DNA of 64,000 nt from assembly GCF_001509405.1 (NCBI RefSeq), contig NZ_CP011502.1:2046001-2110000 (forward strand), in the 5' to 3' direction. Position 1 is the first letter of the stretch. Each line of letters starts with the position of its first letter. Positions 21,746 to 34,616 of the stretch are shown in pieces. The notes under the pieces were generated by a model. The model worked only from the letters and a program-made list of their open reading frames with translations. It ran no database searches and had not been told where the DNA came from. The DNA comes from Aeromicrobium erythreum (GTDB taxonomy: Bacteria; Actinomycetota; Actinomycetes; Propionibacteriales; Nocardioidaceae). The position numbers were made by a program, and so were the translations under genes.

Positions 21746-22192
21746 TCAGATCGTCTCGCCCGGGGCGCTGCCTCGGGTCCGTTCGGTGTCCAGGGCGGTC
21801 TGCAGGATCACCGCGGCCGCGGTCTGGTCGATCACCTGACGTCGTTTCCGTCCCGGACGCCCGCCCTCGCGGAGCAGGCTGTCGGCAGTCATCGTAGACA
21901 TGCGCTCGTCGAACAGCCGGACAACCCGCGGATCGACGGCCTCGCGCAGACCCTGCGCGAACCCGCGCACCTTCGCCGCGGCGGGCCCCTCGCGACCGTT
22001 GAGCGAGACGGGAAGACCGACGACCAGCTCGAGCGCGTCGACCTCCTCGGCCAGGGCCACGAGGCGGGCGACGGCGTCGCGTCCGGCCGCCACCGTCTCG
22101 AGCGGCGTCGCGACCAGACCCTCGGGATCGCAGACGGCGACGCCGATGCGCACGTCGCCGACGTCGACCCCGAGCCTGCGGCCCCGCCTCAT
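21746..22192 (-). CDS. ruvX: RuvX/YqgF, RNase H-fold putative Holliday junction resolvase
   Basis: A 148-residue YqgF-family protein. The RNase H fold begins RLGVDVGDVRIGVAVCDPEG, with VVGLPVSLNGREG, DERMSTMTADSLL and a C-terminal IDQTAAAVILQTALD. Family members act in 16S rRNA 5' processing or recombination. It lies in alaS-ruvX-mltG-aroE, a standard actinobacterial order. Confidence 0.93.
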   Translation of the reverse strand: MRRGRRLGVDVGDVRIGVAVCDPEGLVATPLETVAAGRDAVARLVALAEEVDALELVVGLPVSLNGREGPAAAKVRGFAQGLREAVDPRVVRLFDERMSTMTADSLLREGGRPGRKRRQVIDQTAAAVILQTALDTERTRGSAPGETI

Positions 22193-22230
22193 CGGTTCCG
22201 CCTCATCGGCCCGTCCTCATGCAGCCGCCG

Positions 22231-24908
<2,678 letters not shown>

Positions 24909-24909
<1 letters not shown>

Positions 24910-25226
24910 CAGGGGTGGTCTCTCTCGTCGGGGAGGTCGGGGGCGGCGTCGTCGAGCGGTGCGGCGTCGAGCGGCGCGAGGGTCGTGGCGGGGCCGAGGG
25001 GCTCGGGATGGGGGTCGTCGGCGGCGAGCTCGCGGGCGAACCGGTGCTCGGCGGTCGTCATGCCGTCGCGGACCTCGTCGGCGAAGGCCCGCACGCCCGT
25101 GCCGAGCGCGGCGGCCTGGTCGATGAGTCCGGGCATCGACATGCGGTAGGCGGCGCGGCGTGCCTTGACGCTCGCGTAGACACCGGCGGCGGAGCCGGCG
25201 ACGAACCAGATCAGCCGCGGGTTCAT
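24909..25226 (-). CDS. small membrane-anchored protein (DUF6167-like)
   Basis: A 105-residue protein with one N-terminal hydrophobic segment (RLIWFVAGSAAGVYASVKA) followed by a region rich in charged residues and Asp/Pro. The pattern and its position directly before alaS match the DUF6167 proteins of actinobacteria; function unknown. ATG 25226 is preferred over an upstream alternative because it overlaps the preceding gene as ATGA. Likely cotranscribed with alaS. Confidence 0.8.
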
Positions 25227-25753
25227 CGCTCCCCCAGCCACTGGTCGGCGGGCGCGGTCGGCAGCGCCGACGCGTGCGCGGCGCGGGCGGCGCGACGTCC
25301 GGCGCGCAGCCGCTCGCGGCGACGTCCGCGGTACTCGCGTCGCACCAGGGCGCTGATCCGGTCGCGGCTCTCGGGTCGCAGCGCGTGCGCGAGGCCTTCG
25401 GCGACGACCGCGAGCCGCACCTGGGGTCGGCTCAGCGTGGCCGCCACGACCTGGTCCTGCGTGGGCGGGACGACGACGCGACCCTCCACCACCCGGGGTG
25501 CGAGCGCACCGGACCGCTCCGAGACAGGCAGGTCCGTCCGCGGCGCGCGGGTGCGCTCCACGCGCACGAGCTCGCCGGGGACGACGGACGCGGCGACGTC
25601 CTCGTGCACGGGCTCGAGCGGCGGGGCCTCCGGCACAGCGGGCACGGGACCGCGGGCGACCCGACGGGCGGCGAGGACCGCCACGACGGCAGCGACCACG
25701 GTCACGACCGCGAGCACCGCGGTGGCGACCAGGACGACGACGTCGGAGGGCAT
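25223..25753 (-). CDS. hypothetical single-pass membrane protein
   Basis: A 176-residue protein with one N-terminal helix rich in Val and Ala (about residues 4-30) and a long cytoplasmic tail that becomes strongly basic (RREYRGRRRERLRAGRRAAR). In related genomes DUF948-like proteins occupy this position upstream of alaS, but I see no firm similarity beyond topology. ATG 25753 opens the alaS operon; TAGTAA about ten bases upstream is a weak -10 candidate. The gene borders repeat element A. Confidence 0.75.
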   Translation of the reverse strand: MPSDVVVLVATAVLAVVTVVAAVVAVLAARRVARGPVPAVPEAPPLEPVHEDVAASVVPGELVRVERTRAPRTDLPVSERSGALAPRVVEGRVVVPPTQDQVVAATLSRPQVRLAVVAEGLAHALRPESRDRISALVRREYRGRRRERLRAGRRAARAAHASALPTAPADQWLGER

Positions 25754-25763
25754 GGTGTCGAGG

Positions 25764-26341
25764 TTACTAGGAACGGCGGCCCTGCTCCCGCGTGGGAGAT
25801 GGGGTGCTGTGCTCGTGCGCGTCGAGTCCGGTGGTCGACACGGGGTCGCCCGGTCCCTGCGGACCGGACGCGAGGGGTGCCGGTGGTCCGGGCGGGCTGG
25901 GGCGTGGTGCCTGGAGCGTCTGGTCCCGCGGCTGCGCAGCGCGACGGGGGTCTCGACCCGCTGGTGCGCTGCCCCGGCCCACGCCGGGGATGGTCTCCGC
26001 AAGGGCCTCGACCGGGCGGCTGGGCGCGCCCTCGGCCTGGGCCCTCGGGCTGTGGCGAGGCTACGGGACGCACGAATCTGCGTTCGCGTGCGGTGGCGCC
26101 AAGGGTTCGGCCTTCGTGACGGGATCCGGACGCGAACGCAGCACCGTCGCGTCGGTGGCACTCAAACGCAGCATCGTGGCATCTCCCCACCCCGTCGCTG
26201 CGCCTGAGGGGCGAGGAGGGGCAGAGGTTCTCCCTTCTCGTGGACCGTGCCACGAGAAGGGAGCATCCTTGCCCGCCGGTCGAGGCCCTTGCGGAGACCC
26301 CTCCGGCGCGGGCTGCGGCAGTGCAGCAGCACGTCGTGGGA
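25764..26341. repeat. intergenic inverted-repeat element, copy A
   Basis: The 588-base gap holds no gene. Outer arms of 24 bases pair perfectly: 25992-26015 with 26276-26299 (they include GGGCCTCGACCGG). Inside is a hairpin whose arms CTCCCTTCTCGTGG (26230-26243) and its complement (26250-26263) enclose ACCGTG, the reverse complement of the CACGGT loop of copies B and D. One unit of the GGTGCGCTGC motif occurs near 25969. The copy is shorter than B-D and its GGGATCCG core is broken. The first 130 bases (25764-25900) show only weak similarity to the family. Confidence 0.8.
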
Positions 26342-27712
26342 TCAGCGGTCGCGCAGGATGGCGCGGATCCGCGCGACCCGGTCGGCGACGGCGGCCTCGT
26401 GACCGTGGCGGCCGGGCTCGTAGTAGTCGCGTCCGTCGACGTCGTCGGGCGCGTACTGCTGGGTGACCACGCCGCGCGGGTCGTTGTGGGCGTAGCGGTA
26501 GTCGTGCCCGTGGCCGAGCTTCTTGGCGCCGGAGTAGTGCGCGTCGCGCAGCGCCGGGGGCACGGCACCCACCCGGCCGGCGCGGACGTCGGCCTGGGCG
26601 GCGTCGATCGCCCGCACGACGGCGTTCGACTTGGGCGCGGTGGCGAGGTGGATGACCGCCTGGGCGAGCGGGATGCGCGCCTCGGGGAACCCGATCAGCG
26701 CGACGGCCTGCGCGGTGGCGGTGGCGACGGGCAGCGCCGTCGGGTCGGCCATGCCGATGTCCTCGCTGGCGTGGATCATCAGACGTCGTGCGATGAACCG
26801 GGGGTCCTCGCCCGCCTCGACCATGCGCGCGAGGTAGTGCAGGGCGGCATCGACGTCGGAGCCGCGGATGCTCTTGATGAAGGCGCTCGTGACGTCGTAG
26901 TGCTGGTCGCCCTGGCGGTCGTAGCGCACGGCGGCCTTGTCGACGGCGAGCGCGGCGTCGTCGACGGTGACCTCGGTGCGACCCTGGCTGAGCGTCGCCC
27001 CCGCGGCGGCCTCGAGGTAGGTGAGGACACGACGACCGTCGCCACCGGCCAGCCGCACGAGGTGGTCGCGGGCGTCGTCGGTGAGGCTGACCCGTCCCCC
27101 GAGGCCCCGGTCGTCCTGGACCGCCCGGTCGATCATGACGGCGACGTCGCCGTCGTCGAGCGACTGCAGGGTGAGCAGCAGCGACCGGCTGAGCAGCGGC
27201 GAGATGACGCTGAAGTGCGGGTTCTCGGTGGTGGCGGCGATGAGCGAGACCCAGCGGTTCTCCACGCCCGGCAGCAGTGCGTCCTGCTGGGCCTTGGAGA
27301 AGCGGTGCACCTCGTCGACGAACAGCACCGTCTCGACGCCGTTCTGCAGGGCGCGCCGGGCGCCGGCGATGACGTCGCGGACCTCCTTGACGCCCGCGGA
27401 GACCGCCGAGACCTCGACGAAGCGTCGGTGCGTGTGGTTGCTGATCAAGGAGGCGATCGTGGTCTTCCCCGTGCCCGGAGGTCCCCAGAGCAGGATCGTG
27501 AGCGGCTGGTCGCCGTCGATCACCTGCCGCAGCGGCGACCCCGGCACGAGCAGGTGCTCCTGGCCGACGAGCTCGTCGAGCGTGCGCGGGCGCATGCGCA
27601 CCGCGAGCGGCGCCGAGGAGTGGGCGTTGCCGGCGAGCGAGCCCGAGGAGTCCGGACGCGCCACGGGGCGCACGTCGTCCCCGGGCAGGTCGAACAGTCC
27701 GTCGTCGCTCAC
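26342..27712 (-). CDS. rarA: replication-associated recombination protein A (RarA/MgsA AAA ATPase)
   Basis: A 456-residue clamp-loader-like ATPase acting at stalled forks. Walker [17 protein letters not shown], Walker [17 protein letters not shown], sensor 1 [12 protein letters not shown] and the C-terminal MgsA region ([33 protein letters not shown]) are present. The GTG start follows a TAGGCT -10 by six bases. It ends beside repeat element A. Confidence 0.96.
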   Translation of the reverse strand: MSDDGLFDLPGDDVRPVARPDSSGSLAGNAHSSAPLAVRMRPRTLDELVGQEHLLVPGSPLRQVIDGDQPLTILLWGPPGTGKTTIASLISNHTHRRFVEVSAVSAGVKEVRDVIAGARRALQNGVETVLFVDEVHRFSKAQQDALLPGVENRWVSLIAATTENPHFSVISPLLSRSLLLTLQSLDDGDVAVMIDRAVQDDRGLGGRVSLTDDARDHLVRLAGGDGRRVLTYLEAAAGATLSQGRTEVTVDDAALAVDKAAVRYDRQGDQHYDVTSAFIKSIRGSDVDAALHYLARMVEAGEDPRFIARRLMIHASEDIGMADPTALPVATATAQAVALIGFPEARIPLAQAVIHLATAPKSNAVVRAIDAAQADVRAGRVGAVPPALRDAHYSGAKKLGHGHDYRYAHNDPRGVVTQQYAPDDVDGRDYYEPGRHGHEAAVADRVARIRAILRDR

Positions 27713-27718
27713 CCCACG

Positions 27719-27724
27719 AGCCTA
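27719..27724 (-). promoter_or_regulatory. -10 element of rarA, leaderless arrangement
   Basis: Minus-strand TAGGCT, six bases (CGTGGG), then GTG at 27712. No ribosome-binding site fits in between. Confidence 0.6.
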
Positions 27725-27768
27725 GTCACAGGCGCCGACACGTCCGGATGCTGTGCCAGGGTGAGGCC

Positions 27769-28794
27769 ATGGGTCCGTTCTCACGCTCCGCCCCCGCCGA
27801 CGAGCCCGCCCGGCCGGGCCCCACACCCGTCGGCGCGTTCTGGGACTGGTGGACCGAGGAGGGGCGGCACCTCGACCCGTCGCAGGCAGGACCGGCCCAC
27901 GCCGCGCTCGACGGGCTGCTGGCGGCGATCGACCCCGACCTGACCTGGCACCTGGGTCCCGGCCGCACCGCGCAGCACCGGCTCACCGTGTCGGCCGGCG
28001 GCCTCGCCGACGCCCGTCCCGCCGCCGAGCGGTGGTTCCGTGCCGCTCCCCCGACGGACGCCACGTGGGAGTACGCGCCGGCGGTCGAGGCCGACCCCAC
28101 CGCGTTCGACGCCGTGCTCGAGGTCGACGGTGCCGCCGTCGACCTCGCGAAGGTCGTGCTCGCCGTCGAGACCGACCTCGAGGCGCTACGCGTGCACGTC
28201 GGCGTGCACCATCCAGCGTTCGCCGAGCTGCCCGAGCGGGTGCACGGCCCGTTGACCTTCATGGTGCTCGACTGGGCGCTGGGCGAGGACGACGTCGCGC
28301 GCTGGGTGGGCGGGGTCGAGCCGCTGGTCGACGCCCCGTCACCGGCACGCACCGTGGCGGACCTGCAGGCTGCGGTGGCCGTGTGCGCCGAGGAGCGCGA
28401 CACCGACGTGTGGTCGGCGCTCTCTGGACAGACCGCCGAGGGTCGTCCGGTGTTCGCGCTCGCCCGCACCGGCGCGCGATGGGTCGACGCACCGACCCTC
28501 GACCTGCACCACGCGCTCGTCGCCACGTTCCAGCCGGACGAACGCGGTCTGCCCTCCCCCGAGGAGCTCGGCAGGCTGCAGGCCCTCGACGACTCCCTCA
28601 CCGCGACCATCGAGCCGCGCGGGCTGGTCGTCGCCCAGGTGACGACCGACGGCACCCGGACCCTGCACGTCTACACCGACGGCGAGGACCAGAACGCCGG
28701 CGCCGACGTCGCCCGATGGGCCTCGACCCACGGGCTGACCGTCACCGACGAGCGCGACCCGGGCTGGACCCGCGTCCGCCACCTGCTCGGCTGA
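27769..28794 (+). CDS. hypothetical protein (DUF695-like C-terminus)
   Basis: A 341-residue soluble acidic protein without signal peptide. The N-terminal part (FWDWWTEEGRHLDPS, TWHLGPGRTAQHRLTVSAGG) and the middle (HGPLTFMVLDWALGEDDVA) belong to a pattern seen in uncharacterised actinobacterial proteins. The last 90 residues (GTRTLHVYTDGEDQNAG, ERDPGWTRVRHLLG) resemble DUF695. ATG 27769 is chosen for GTGAGG just upstream; an earlier in-frame start at 27748 is weaker. Divergent from rarA. No function can be assigned. Confidence 0.8.
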   Translation: MGPFSRSAPADEPARPGPTPVGAFWDWWTEEGRHLDPSQAGPAHAALDGLLAAIDPDLTWHLGPGRTAQHRLTVSAGGLADARPAAERWFRAAPPTDATWEYAPAVEADPTAFDAVLEVDGAAVDLAKVVLAVETDLEALRVHVGVHHPAFAELPERVHGPLTFMVLDWALGEDDVARWVGGVEPLVDAPSPARTVADLQAAVAVCAEERDTDVWSALSGQTAEGRPVFALARTGARWVDAPTLDLHHALVATFQPDERGLPSPEELGRLQALDDSLTATIEPRGLVVAQVTTDGTRTLHVYTDGEDQNAGADVARWASTHGLTVTDERDPGWTRVRHLLG

Positions 28795-28802
28795 GGGCCA
28801 CC

Positions 28803-29300
28803 GTGCAGCTGCGTCCTGCTCGTGACGACTGTGGCTCCTGGCACGTCCGGCGACCGGGACCGTTCGCCGTCACGTACTGGCTGCTGAGCAACACCGTCAC
28901 GAACCTGTTCGACGCGTTTCTGGGGGGCACCCTCCACGTCTGGAGCCTGTTCCCGGGCGCGCGCCACGACGGCTACGTCGGGATGCTCGACGTCACCGAG
29001 GGCGAGCGGGTCGTGGCCCCGGGGCTGCGAGGATTCAGGTGGGTCCTGGAGGTCACGGTCGACGGCCTGGTCCTCGCGACGGTCACGACCGGTTCTCGCA
29101 CGCCAATCGTGCTGCCACACCCCGTCGCGGTCGTGGTGCGCCCGCGATACGGGGTCCGCCGTTCCCGGCTGGCGCACACGCCCTGGCGAGCCCGGCTGAC
29201 GCTCCCCTCGGACAAGGTCGTGGAGCTGGTCGGCCCCTGGTTCGTGCTCTGCCACGCTGCCCGAACGCTCGCGTGGCCCTCGCCGACGACCGCGCGCTGA
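28803..29300 (+). CDS. hypothetical protein
   Basis: A 165-residue candidate gene starting at GTG 28803, eight bases after the preceding stop and in a different frame. It contains hydrophobic and aromatic stretches (FAVTYWLLSNTVTNLFDAFL, LPHPVAVVVRPRYGV) and is Arg-rich, without a recognised domain. The third codon positions are GC-rich in this frame and no better frame covers the interval, so it is probably real. No Shine-Dalgarno sequence is seen; coupling to the upstream gene is possible. Convergent with aspS. Confidence 0.55.
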   Translation: MQLRPARDDCGSWHVRRPGPFAVTYWLLSNTVTNLFDAFLGGTLHVWSLFPGARHDGYVGMLDVTEGERVVAPGLRGFRWVLEVTVDGLVLATVTTGSRTPIVLPHPVAVVVRPRYGVRRSRLAHTPWRARLTLPSDKVVELVGPWFVLCHAARTLAWPSPTTAR

Positions 29301-29325
29301 GCAGGGTCGACCGGCCGGCGCGAGT

Positions 29326-31113
29326 TCACGACGCGGGGGCAGCGTCCTCCTCGTCGTCCTCGGGCTCGGCGTCGACCCCGGCCTCGGCGCGCTGCTCGGG
29401 CGTGATCGGCGCGGGCGCCGCGGTCAGCGGGTCGTACCCGCCGCCGGACTTCGGGAACGCGATGACGTCGCGGATGGAGTCGGTGCCGGCCAGCAGACCG
29501 ACCGTGCGGTCCCAGCCGAACGCGATGCCGCCGTGCGGCGGGGCTCCGTAGGCGAACGCGTCGAGCAGGAAGCCGAACTTGTCCTGCGCCTCCTCCTCGC
29601 CGATGCCCATGATCTCGAAGACGCGCTTCTGGACGTCGGGGCGGTGGATACGGATCGAGCCGCCACCGACCTCGTTGCCGTTGCAGACGATGTCGTAGGC
29701 CTGGGCGATCGAGCTGCCCGGGTCGTCGAGCGAGGCGGGGTCCTGCGGCGCGGTGAACGCGTGGTGCACGGCGGTCCACTCGCCGCCGCCCACCGCGACG
29801 TCGCCGGAGTCGAGCTCGCTCACGGCCTCGAACATCGGCCAGTCGACGACGAAGCAGAACGCCCACGCCGACTCGTCGATGAGGTTCTCGCGCCGGGCGA
29901 TCTCGATGCGCGCGGCACCGAGGAGCTGGCGCATCGTCTTCGTGGGGCCGGCGGCGAAGTAGATCGCGTCGCCCGGCTTCGCGCCGGCAGCCTCCGCGAG
30001 TCCCTCGCGCTCGGCCTCGGACAGGTTCTTCGCGACCGGACCGCCCAGGGTGCCGTCCTCGCCCACGAGCACGTAGGCGAGGCCACGAGCGCCGCGCTGC
30101 TTGGCCCACTCCTGCCAGCCGTCGAGCGTGCGACGGGCCTGCGAGCCACCGCCCGGATGCACCACCGCGCCGACGTAAGGCGCCTGGAACACGCGGAAGG
30201 GGGTGTCCTTGAAGTAGTCGGTCAGCTCGACGAGCTCGAGGTCGAAGCGCAGGTCGGGCTTGTCCGAGCCGTAGCGACGCATCGCGTCGGCGTACGTGAT
30301 CCGCGGGAACGGCCGGGGCAGCTCGACGTCGATGAGCCGCCACAGCTCGGCGTAGATCTCCTCGGCGAGCGCGATGACGTCGTCCTGGTCGACGAAGCTC
30401 ATCTCGACGTCGAGCTGGGTGAACTCGGGCTGCCGGTCGGCGCGGAAGTCCTCGTCGCGGTAGCAGCGTGCGATCTGGTAGTACCGCTCCAGGCCGCCGA
30501 CCATGAGCAGCTGCTTGAACAGCTGGGGGCTCTGCGGCAGCGCGTACCAGCTGCCGGGACGCAGGCGCGCAGGAACCAGGAAGTCGCGGGCGCCCTCGGG
30601 GGTCGAGCGGGTGAGCGTGGGCGTCTCGACCTCGACGAACTCGTGACGGCCGAGCACCTCGCGTGCGACGGCGTTGACCTTGCTGCGCAGGCGGAGGTTG
30701 TGGGCCGGGCCCGAGCGGCGCAGGTCGAGGTAGCGGTGGCGCAGCCGCACCTCCTCACCGACCGTGCCCGCGCTCGACGACGCGGCGTCGTCGATGGGGA
30801 AGGGCAGCGGCGCCGAGGCGCTGAGGATCTCGACGTCGCTCGCGATGACCTCGATCTCGCCGGTCGGGATGGCCGGGTTCTCGTTGCCCTCGGGACGCTT
30901 CTCGACCGTGCCGACGATCTTCAGGCAGTACTCGGCTCGCAGCTGGTGCGCGACCTCCTCGCGGACGACGACCTGCACGACGCCGCTGGCCTCGCGTAGG
31001 TCGATGAACGCGACCCCGCCGTGGTCGCGCCGGCGCGCCACCCATCCGGCGAGGGTGACCTGCTCGCCCACCTGGGCGGCGGTCAGGCTTCCGGCGGCGT
31101 GGGTGCGGATCAC
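29326..31113 (-). CDS. aspS: aspartyl-tRNA synthetase
   Basis: A 595-residue bacterial-type class IIb synthetase. It has the OB-fold anticodon domain ([20 protein letters not shown]), motif 2 with [20 protein letters not shown], the GAD insertion domain and motif 3 near GGIAFGWDR. The C-terminus ends in an acidic tail ([15 protein letters not shown]), slightly unusual. Whether it also charges tRNA-Asn cannot be judged here because no gatCAB is visible. It overlaps hisS by four bases. Confidence 0.97.
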   Translation of the reverse strand: MIRTHAAGSLTAAQVGEQVTLAGWVARRRDHGGVAFIDLREASGVVQVVVREEVAHQLRAEYCLKIVGTVEKRPEGNENPAIPTGEIEVIASDVEILSASAPLPFPIDDAASSSAGTVGEEVRLRHRYLDLRRSGPAHNLRLRSKVNAVAREVLGRHEFVEVETPTLTRSTPEGARDFLVPARLRPGSWYALPQSPQLFKQLLMVGGLERYYQIARCYRDEDFRADRQPEFTQLDVEMSFVDQDDVIALAEEIYAELWRLIDVELPRPFPRITYADAMRRYGSDKPDLRFDLELVELTDYFKDTPFRVFQAPYVGAVVHPGGGSQARRTLDGWQEWAKQRGARGLAYVLVGEDGTLGGPVAKNLSEAEREGLAEAAGAKPGDAIYFAAGPTKTMRQLLGAARIEIARRENLIDESAWAFCFVVDWPMFEAVSELDSGDVAVGGGEWTAVHHAFTAPQDPASLDDPGSSIAQAYDIVCNGNEVGGGSIRIHRPDVQKRVFEIMGIGEEEAQDKFGFLLDAFAYGAPPHGGIAFGWDRTVGLLAGTDSIRDVIAFPKSGGGYDPLTAAPAPITPEQRAEAGVDAEPEDDEEDAAPAS

Positions 31114-32480
31114 GGCGTGGTCTCCTTCGAGTGGTGGCCGAGCCCGACGACGGTGGGCGTCAGGTCGGCGGCGGGGGGCGTCCAGGTGTCGGGGTCGACG
31201 TCGACCTGGTCGCCGGTACGGATGTCCTTGACACTAGGCGGTTCGCCCGGGAAGAGGACGTACGGGATGCCGCGCCGCTCGGCGGTGCGGATCTGCTTGC
31301 CGAACTTCTGCGCCGCCGACGACACCTCGGTGGGGATGCCACGGCGCCGCAGCCGCTGCGCGAGGGCGTCGCTCGCCGCCCGCGACTCCTCGTCGGTCAC
31401 GGCGACGAGCACGGCCGACGGCACGGGTCGGCTGCTGGTCAGACCGTTCGCGACGAGCGGCACGAGCAGCCGCGACAGGCCGAGCGAGATGCCTACGCCG
31501 GGGTACGTGCGCCGTCCGTCGGACGCGAGCTCGTCGTAGCGCCCGCCGGAGCAGACGGAGCCGAGCTGCTCCTGCCCCGTCATGCGCGTCTCGAAGACGG
31601 TCCCGGTGTAGTAGTCGAGCCCGCGCGCGATGCGCAGGTCGGCGGTCACCCGCACGCCCTCGACGTCGGCGCACGCGGCGACCACCGTCGCGAGCTCGTC
31701 GAGCCCCTCGTCGAGCAGCGGATGCTGCACGTCGAGCGCGCGGACCCGCTCGACGAACGAGGTGTCCTCGGTGCTGATCTCCGCCAGCGCGAGGCAGGCG
31801 CGGGCGGAGTCGTCGTCGAGGCCGGTCTCCGCGAGCAGCTCGAGGATGCGCTCGCCCGGCAGCTTGTCGAGCTTGTCGACGACCTGCATGACGGCGGTGG
31901 GCTCCGCGACGCCGAGGCCACGGTAGAAGCCCTCGAGCACCTTGCGGTTGCTGACCTGCAACGTGAACCACGACGGGTCGTCCGGTCCGGCGCCGAGGAC
32001 CCTCGAGACGGCGGCGAGCGCCTCGGCCATCACCCGCGCGACCTCGACGTCGGCGTGGAAGGGCAGGGTGCCGTCGCCCACGATGTCGATGTCGGCCTGC
32101 GTGAACTCGCGGAAGCGGCCCTGCTGCGGACGCTCGCCGCGCCACACCTTCTGGACCTGGTAGCGACGGAACGGGAAGGCCAGCTTGCCGGCGTTCTCCA
32201 CGACGTAGCGCGCGAACGGCACGGTGAGGTCGAAGTGCAGGGCGAGCGCGTCGGAGCGGGAGCCCACCTCGACGGAGGCGTCGTCGTGGATGCGACGCAC
32301 GACGTACACCTCCTTGTCGATCTCGCCCTTGCGCAGCAGCGTCTCGACGGGCTCGACGGCCCGCGTCTCGACGTTGGCGAACCCGTGCAGCTCGAACACG
32401 TGGCGCAGGGCGTCGACGACCGCCAGCTCCACCGCACGGTCGGCGGGCAGCAGCTCGGGGAATCCACTCAGCTTCGCCAT
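31110..32480 (-). CDS. hisS: histidyl-tRNA synthetase
   Basis: A 456-residue class IIa synthetase. Motif 2 region is [21 protein letters not shown], the histidine motifs are [13 protein letters not shown] and [10 protein letters not shown], and a C-terminal anticodon domain ends the protein. One base separates it from the upstream hydrolase gene. Part of hydrolase-hisS-aspS. Confidence 0.97.
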   Translation of the reverse strand: MAKLSGFPELLPADRAVELAVVDALRHVFELHGFANVETRAVEPVETLLRKGEIDKEVYVVRRIHDDASVEVGSRSDALALHFDLTVPFARYVVENAGKLAFPFRRYQVQKVWRGERPQQGRFREFTQADIDIVGDGTLPFHADVEVARVMAEALAAVSRVLGAGPDDPSWFTLQVSNRKVLEGFYRGLGVAEPTAVMQVVDKLDKLPGERILELLAETGLDDDSARACLALAEISTEDTSFVERVRALDVQHPLLDEGLDELATVVAACADVEGVRVTADLRIARGLDYYTGTVFETRMTGQEQLGSVCSGGRYDELASDGRRTYPGVGISLGLSRLLVPLVANGLTSSRPVPSAVLVAVTDEESRAASDALAQRLRRRGIPTEVSSAAQKFGKQIRTAERRGIPYVLFPGEPPSVKDIRTGDQVDVDPDTWTPPAADLTPTVVGLGHHSKETTP

Positions 32481-32481
32481 G

Positions 32482-33192
32482 TCAGCCCTCCTGCAGCTCG
32501 GCGAGGAACGGGTTGGTGGCGCGCTCGCGCCCGATCGACGTCTGCGGGCCGTGACCGGGGAGGACGACGACGTCGTCGCGCAGCGGCAGGACCTTCTCGC
32601 GCAGGCTCTGCAGCATCTGGTCGTGGTCGCCGCCGGTCAGGTCGGTGCGACCGATCGAGCCGGCGAACAGGAAGTCGCCGGAGAACATCACCTGCGACAC
32701 CGTCCCCTCGGAGACGCCGCTGCCGTCCCAGTCGACCCGGTAGTAGACGGTGCCGGGCGTGTGGCCGGGGACGTGGTCGACGCTGAGGCTCAGGCCGTCG
32801 ACCTCGATCACGGCACCGTCGACGGCGTCGCGCACGTCGGCGGGCTCGACGAACTCCGGCGGGTCGTGCAGGCCGAACTGCGCGCGCAGCATCGCGGCGG
32901 ACGGTCCGGAGATCGCCGCCATCGGGTCGCTCAGCAGGTGCCGGTCGGCGGGGTGGATCCACACCGGCGCGTCGAACTCGCGTGCGACGTCCTGTGCGTT
33001 CCAGAGGTGGTCGAAGTGACCGTGGGTGACGAGGACGGCCTCGACGCGCAGGTCGTGCTCGGTGACGACCTGGCGGACCCCGTCGAGGGCGTCCATGCCC
33101 GGGTCGACGACGACGCACCCGGCACCCGCCTCGCGGGCGAGCACGTAGCAGTTGGCCTGCAGGGGGCCGGCGGGGAAGGACGTGAGCAGCAC
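32482..33192 (-). CDS. metallo-beta-lactamase fold hydrolase (glyoxalase II-like)
   Basis: A 236-residue MBL-fold protein. The metal signature THGHFDHLWN, later His in DHVPGHTPGTVYY, Asp in MFSGDFLFAGSIGRTDL and VLPGHGPQT form the full binuclear site. The layout matches glyoxalase II-like or persulfide-dioxygenase-like proteins; a precise substrate cannot be told. It conventionally precedes hisS in actinobacteria. GTG start with TACCCT seven bases upstream. Confidence 0.9.
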   Translation of the reverse strand: MLLTSFPAGPLQANCYVLAREAGAGCVVVDPGMDALDGVRQVVTEHDLRVEAVLVTHGHFDHLWNAQDVAREFDAPVWIHPADRHLLSDPMAAISGPSAAMLRAQFGLHDPPEFVEPADVRDAVDGAVIEVDGLSLSVDHVPGHTPGTVYYRVDWDGSGVSEGTVSQVMFSGDFLFAGSIGRTDLTGGDHDQMLQSLREKVLPLRDDVVVLPGHGPQTSIGRERATNPFLAELQEG

Positions 33193-33199
33193 GCCCCAC

Positions 33200-33302
33200 A
33201 GGGTACGCGGGGCGTGGCGGCCCCCGGACCACGGCGGGCGCCCCGCCGAGGCGTCCCGACGGGCGGCGGGGTGGCGGAGTCGGGGTGGCGTCCTCCTAGA
33301 CT
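33200..33302. promoter_or_regulatory. divergent promoter region between MBL hydrolase and DUF349 gene
   Basis: Minus strand: TACCCT (33200-33205), seven bases before GTG 33192. Plus strand: TAGACT (33297-33302), six bases (GTCGCC) before ATG 33309. Both directions thus look leaderless. The interval between is very GC-rich and shows no clear -35. Confidence 0.55.
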
Positions 33303-33308
33303 GTCGCC

Positions 33309-34541
33309 ATGACCACCGCCGAGCACCCGTGGGGCCGCGTCGACGCCGAGGGGACGGTCTTCGTCAAGACCGGTGACTCCGAACGAGAGATCGGCGAGTG
33401 GAAGGTCGGGGACCCCGCCGAGGGGCTCGCCTTCTACGTCCGACGCTTCGAGGGCCTCGAGACCGAGGTCGACCTCCTCGAGAAGCGTCTCGCCTCGGGT
33501 GCGCTGTCGCCCGACGAGGCCGCCAAGGCCGTCGCGAAGGTGCGCGGGGAGGTGACCGACGCCGCCGCGATCGGCGACCTCGCCTCCCTCGAGGCGCGGC
33601 TGGACGCGCTGGCCCCCGCCATCGAGAAGCAGCGCGAGGAGCGTCGGGCGGAGCGTGAGGCCAAGGTCGCCGAGGCGACCGTCGCGAAGACGCGCATCGT
33701 CGAGGAGGCCGAGAAGATCGCGGCCGGCCAGGACTGGCGTGCAGGCGCCGACCGGCTGCGCGAGCTGCTCGAGGAGTGGAAGGCGCTCCCCCGGCTCAGC
33801 AAGTCGGCCGACGACCAGCTCTGGCACCGCTTCAGCGCCGCGCGCACCGCGTACACGCGCAAGCGCAAGGCCCACTTCGCCGAGCAGAACACCCAGCGCG
33901 AGGCCGCGCAGAAGGTCAAGGAGAAGCTGATCGCCGAGGCCGAGGCGCTCTCCTCCTCCACCGAGTGGGGCCCGACGTCGGGCGCCTACCGCGACCTCAT
34001 GACCCGCTGGAAGGCCGCCGGCTCCGCGCCGCGCAACGTCGAGGACAAGCTCTGGAAGCGCTTCCGCGCCGCGCAGGACGTCTTCTTCCAGGCCCGTGAC
34101 GCCGCGAACGCCGCGCTCGACGAGGAGTTCGCGGCCAACGCGGTCGTGAAGGAGCAGCTCCTGGTCGAGGCCGAGGCGCTGCTGCCCGTCACCGACCTCG
34201 ACAAAGCACGTCGCGCGCTCAACGACATCGCCGACCGCTGGGAGGCCGCGGGCAAGGTGCCGCGCGGCCGGGTCAAGGAGCTCGAGGGACGTCTGCGCAC
34301 GGTCGAGCAGGCCGTCCGGGCCGCCGGTGAGCAGGAGTGGAAGCGTTCGGACCCCGAGAAGTCCGCCCGCGCCGACGACATGATCGGCAAGCTGCAGCGC
34401 GCGATCGACGAGACCCGTGAGGCCCTCGCCAAGGCCGAGGCGGCCGGCGACGCACGCAAGGTCAAGGACCTCAGCGCGAAGCTGGAGTCGAACGAGTCGT
34501 TCCTGGCGATGGCGCAGAAGGCCGCCGCCGACTTCGGCTGA
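33309..34541 (+). CDS. DUF349 domain protein
   Basis: A 410-residue highly charged, mostly helical protein with repeated DUF349 modules (WRAGADRLRELLEEWKALPR, WGPTSGAYRDLMTRWKAAGS, RRALNDIADRWEAAGKVPRG). Each module shows a Trp-centred helix and a following LWxRFxAA stretch (QLWHRFSAARTAY, KLWKRFRAAQDVF). Long coiled coil is likely. Function unknown; DUF349 proteins are conserved next to hisS in actinobacteria. No signal peptide, so cytoplasmic. Confidence 0.92.
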   Translation: MTTAEHPWGRVDAEGTVFVKTGDSEREIGEWKVGDPAEGLAFYVRRFEGLETEVDLLEKRLASGALSPDEAAKAVAKVRGEVTDAAAIGDLASLEARLDALAPAIEKQREERRAEREAKVAEATVAKTRIVEEAEKIAAGQDWRAGADRLRELLEEWKALPRLSKSADDQLWHRFSAARTAYTRKRKAHFAEQNTQREAAQKVKEKLIAEAEALSSSTEWGPTSGAYRDLMTRWKAAGSAPRNVEDKLWKRFRAAQDVFFQARDAANAALDEEFAANAVVKEQLLVEAEALLPVTDLDKARRALNDIADRWEAAGKVPRGRVKELEGRLRTVEQAVRAAGEQEWKRSDPEKSARADDMIGKLQRAIDETREALAKAEAAGDARKVKDLSAKLESNESFLAMAQKAAADFG

Positions 34542-34604
34542 GTCCCGACACCGACCGTTCGGCTGGTGTTCACCGCATCAGCCTCCCCAGCGTCGTCGCG
34601 CTCC

Positions 34605-34610
34605 TAGGCT
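34605..34610 (+). promoter_or_regulatory. -10 element, leaderless arrangement
   Basis: TAGGCT, six bases (GGCGCG), then GTG 34617. No ribosome-binding site in the gap. Confidence 0.6.
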
Positions 34611-34616
34611 GGCGCG

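Noticed and set aside
25792-26466. Short open frames inside the inverted-repeat gaps (also near 37.9, 54.2 and 60.4 kb)
   Set aside because: They follow the repeat units, are not conserved in frame between copies, and lack ribosome-binding sites; treated as non-coding.
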